Shown in pieces: positions 63,308-64,000 of a stretch of 64,000 nt of DNA. Within the stretch, counting starts at the first letter, position 1. Each line of letters starts with the position of its first letter. Both the position numbers and the translations under genes were made by a program. The notes under the pieces are model-generated. The model was not told the origin of the DNA. It was given only the letters and a program-made list of their open reading frames with translations, and did not search any database. The stretch comes from Thalassoglobus neptunius (GTDB lineage Bacteria; Planctomycetota; Planctomycetia; Planctomycetales; Planctomycetaceae), in contig NZ_SIHI01000001.1 of NCBI RefSeq assembly GCF_007859735.1, forward strand, positions 1,446,251 to 1,510,250, given 5' to 3'.

Positions 63308-64000
63308 ATGAAGTTCTCCCAACCTTGGTATCGCAAGGCCCGCAAAGCGTGGTTTGTGACCCTGAACGGAAAACAGATCCGTTTGGGCGAGTCCAAAAAA
63401 GAAGCATTCGCCAAGTATCGTGTGCTGCTTAACGAGCCGACGACGCGTCAGGTTCAGACAGCGTCCCTGGTCGGCATCATTGATGCCTTCTTGGAGTGGG
63501 TGCAGAAAAACCGCTCGGAAGCCACCTATGAGTGGTACCGCTATCGCTTGCAGCGATTCGCTCAAAAGTACCCGGATCTCAGAGCCAGTGACTTGAAGCC
63601 GTATCATGTCGAACTCTGGGCCGACCAGTACAAGCACTCCCAAACGTCTCGGAGAAATTACCTGCGTTCGGTCAAACGCTGCCTGAAGTGGGCCAAGAAA
63701 CAGGGCTACATCGACGGCAGCCCGATTTCTGACCTGGAAGTTCCCAGTGCCGAGCACCGCGAACTGGCACTTGATGCCGAGCAGTTTCAAGAGCTGTTGA
63801 CCTTTGTGCGAAGTCCCGAGCTTCGTGACCTGCTTGTGGTCAGCTGGGAAACAGGCTGCCGACCACAAGAGTCGTTGCGAGTGGAAGCCCGTCACGTCGA
63901 CCTGGAAAATCAGCGTTGGATCTTTCCCAAATCGGAATCCAAAATGAAACGGCTTTCGCGAGTTGTGTATCTTTCGAAGACGGCTCTTGAGATCACACGC
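63308..64000 (+). CDS. Tyrosine recombinase/integrase, 3' end cut by window
   Basis: 231 codons are visible and the frame is open at the edge. The N-terminal part (WYRKARKAWFVTLNGKQIRL) is an AP2-like or arm-binding segment. A SAM-like core-binding domain follows (LVGIIDAFLEWVQKNRSE, RNYLRSVKRCLKWAKKQGYI). The catalytic domain begins with VVSWETGCRPQESLRVEARH, where Arg185 is the first catalytic residue, and a beta-hairpin Lys (SESKMKRLSRVVYL). The later HxxR and Tyr lie beyond the window. The ATG at 63308 is preceded by GGAGG, a good ribosome-binding site. Confidence 0.95.
   Translation, partial: MKFSQPWYRKARKAWFVTLNGKQIRLGESKKEAFAKYRVLLNEPTTRQVQTASLVGIIDAFLEWVQKNRSEATYEWYRYRLQRFAQKYPDLRASDLKPYHVELWADQYKHSQTSRRNYLRSVKRCLKWAKKQGYIDGSPISDLEVPSAEHRELALDAEQFQELLTFVRSPELRDLLVVSWETGCRPQESLRVEARHVDLENQRWIFPKSESKMKRLSRVVYLSKTALEITR

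Overview
The window reads as a chromosome segment of a planctomycete, probably of the Planctomycetales (Gimesia/Rubinisphaera/Thalassoglobus-like). I infer this from family content, not from a marker gene. There are three DUF1501 proteins, two of them paired with PSCyt1/DUF1549/DUF1553 proteins. There is a secreted sulfatase, a WD40 protein in a cytochrome/DUF1501 operon, a YdjY-domain protein, and many large secreted or membrane-anchored proteins of unknown function. Gene density is moderate, operons are short, and many starts have weak Shine-Dalgarno sites.

Layout. 1-5 kb: a PQQ-type sugar dehydrogenase (cut by the window edge), a gluconolactonase-esterase fusion, a 35-residue membrane peptide, a Dabb protein and a CvpA-like membrane protein. 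Three copies of a degenerate ~85-bp dispersed repeat lie between them. 5.3-8.7 kb: a HAD phosphatase and a GT81-like glycosyltransferase, likely a glucosylglycerate-type compatible-solute pair, then a cytochrome P450. 8.8-25.8 kb: a large divergent cluster. The minus arm holds a 1094-aa coiled-coil membrane protein, a terpenoid-cyclase-toroid protein and a 1107-aa repeat protein ending in a thioredoxin domain. The plus arm holds a 509-aa secreted protein, MoxR, DUF58 and two membrane VWA proteins. 25.8-31.3 kb: a four-gene operon of a cysteine-less thioredoxin-fold protein, PSCyt1/DUF1549/DUF1553, DUF1501 and WD40.

31.6-46 kb: an NAD(P)-binding dehydrogenase, a DUF3500 protein, a DUF900-like hydrolase, a 701-aa membrane protein with two N-terminal helical repeats, RNase R, a DUF885 protein split by an apparent frameshift, a second cysteine-less thioredoxin-fold protein, a large esterase and an SGNH hydrolase. 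46.4-47.5 kb: the fourth copy of the dispersed repeat, next to an IS5-like element with 11-bp inverted ends. 47.6-62.9 kb: a second DUF1549/DUF1501 pair, DinB, ankyrin and cupin proteins, a sulfatase-DUF1501 pair, a DapA-family lyase, a YkgJ cysteine-cluster protein, an STN-like protein, an App1-type phosphatase, ArfB and the YdjY protein. 63.07 kb to the end: tRNA-Arg(ACG), a structured spacer and a tyrosine recombinase that runs off the window. This looks like the left edge of a tRNA-integrated element.

The best leads for something new are the MoxR-VWA/coiled-coil/toroid/thioredoxin cluster with its seven small beta repeats, and the dispersed repeat family, whose copies add spurious N-termini to neighbouring genes. 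No CRISPR array, riboswitch or rRNA gene was seen.
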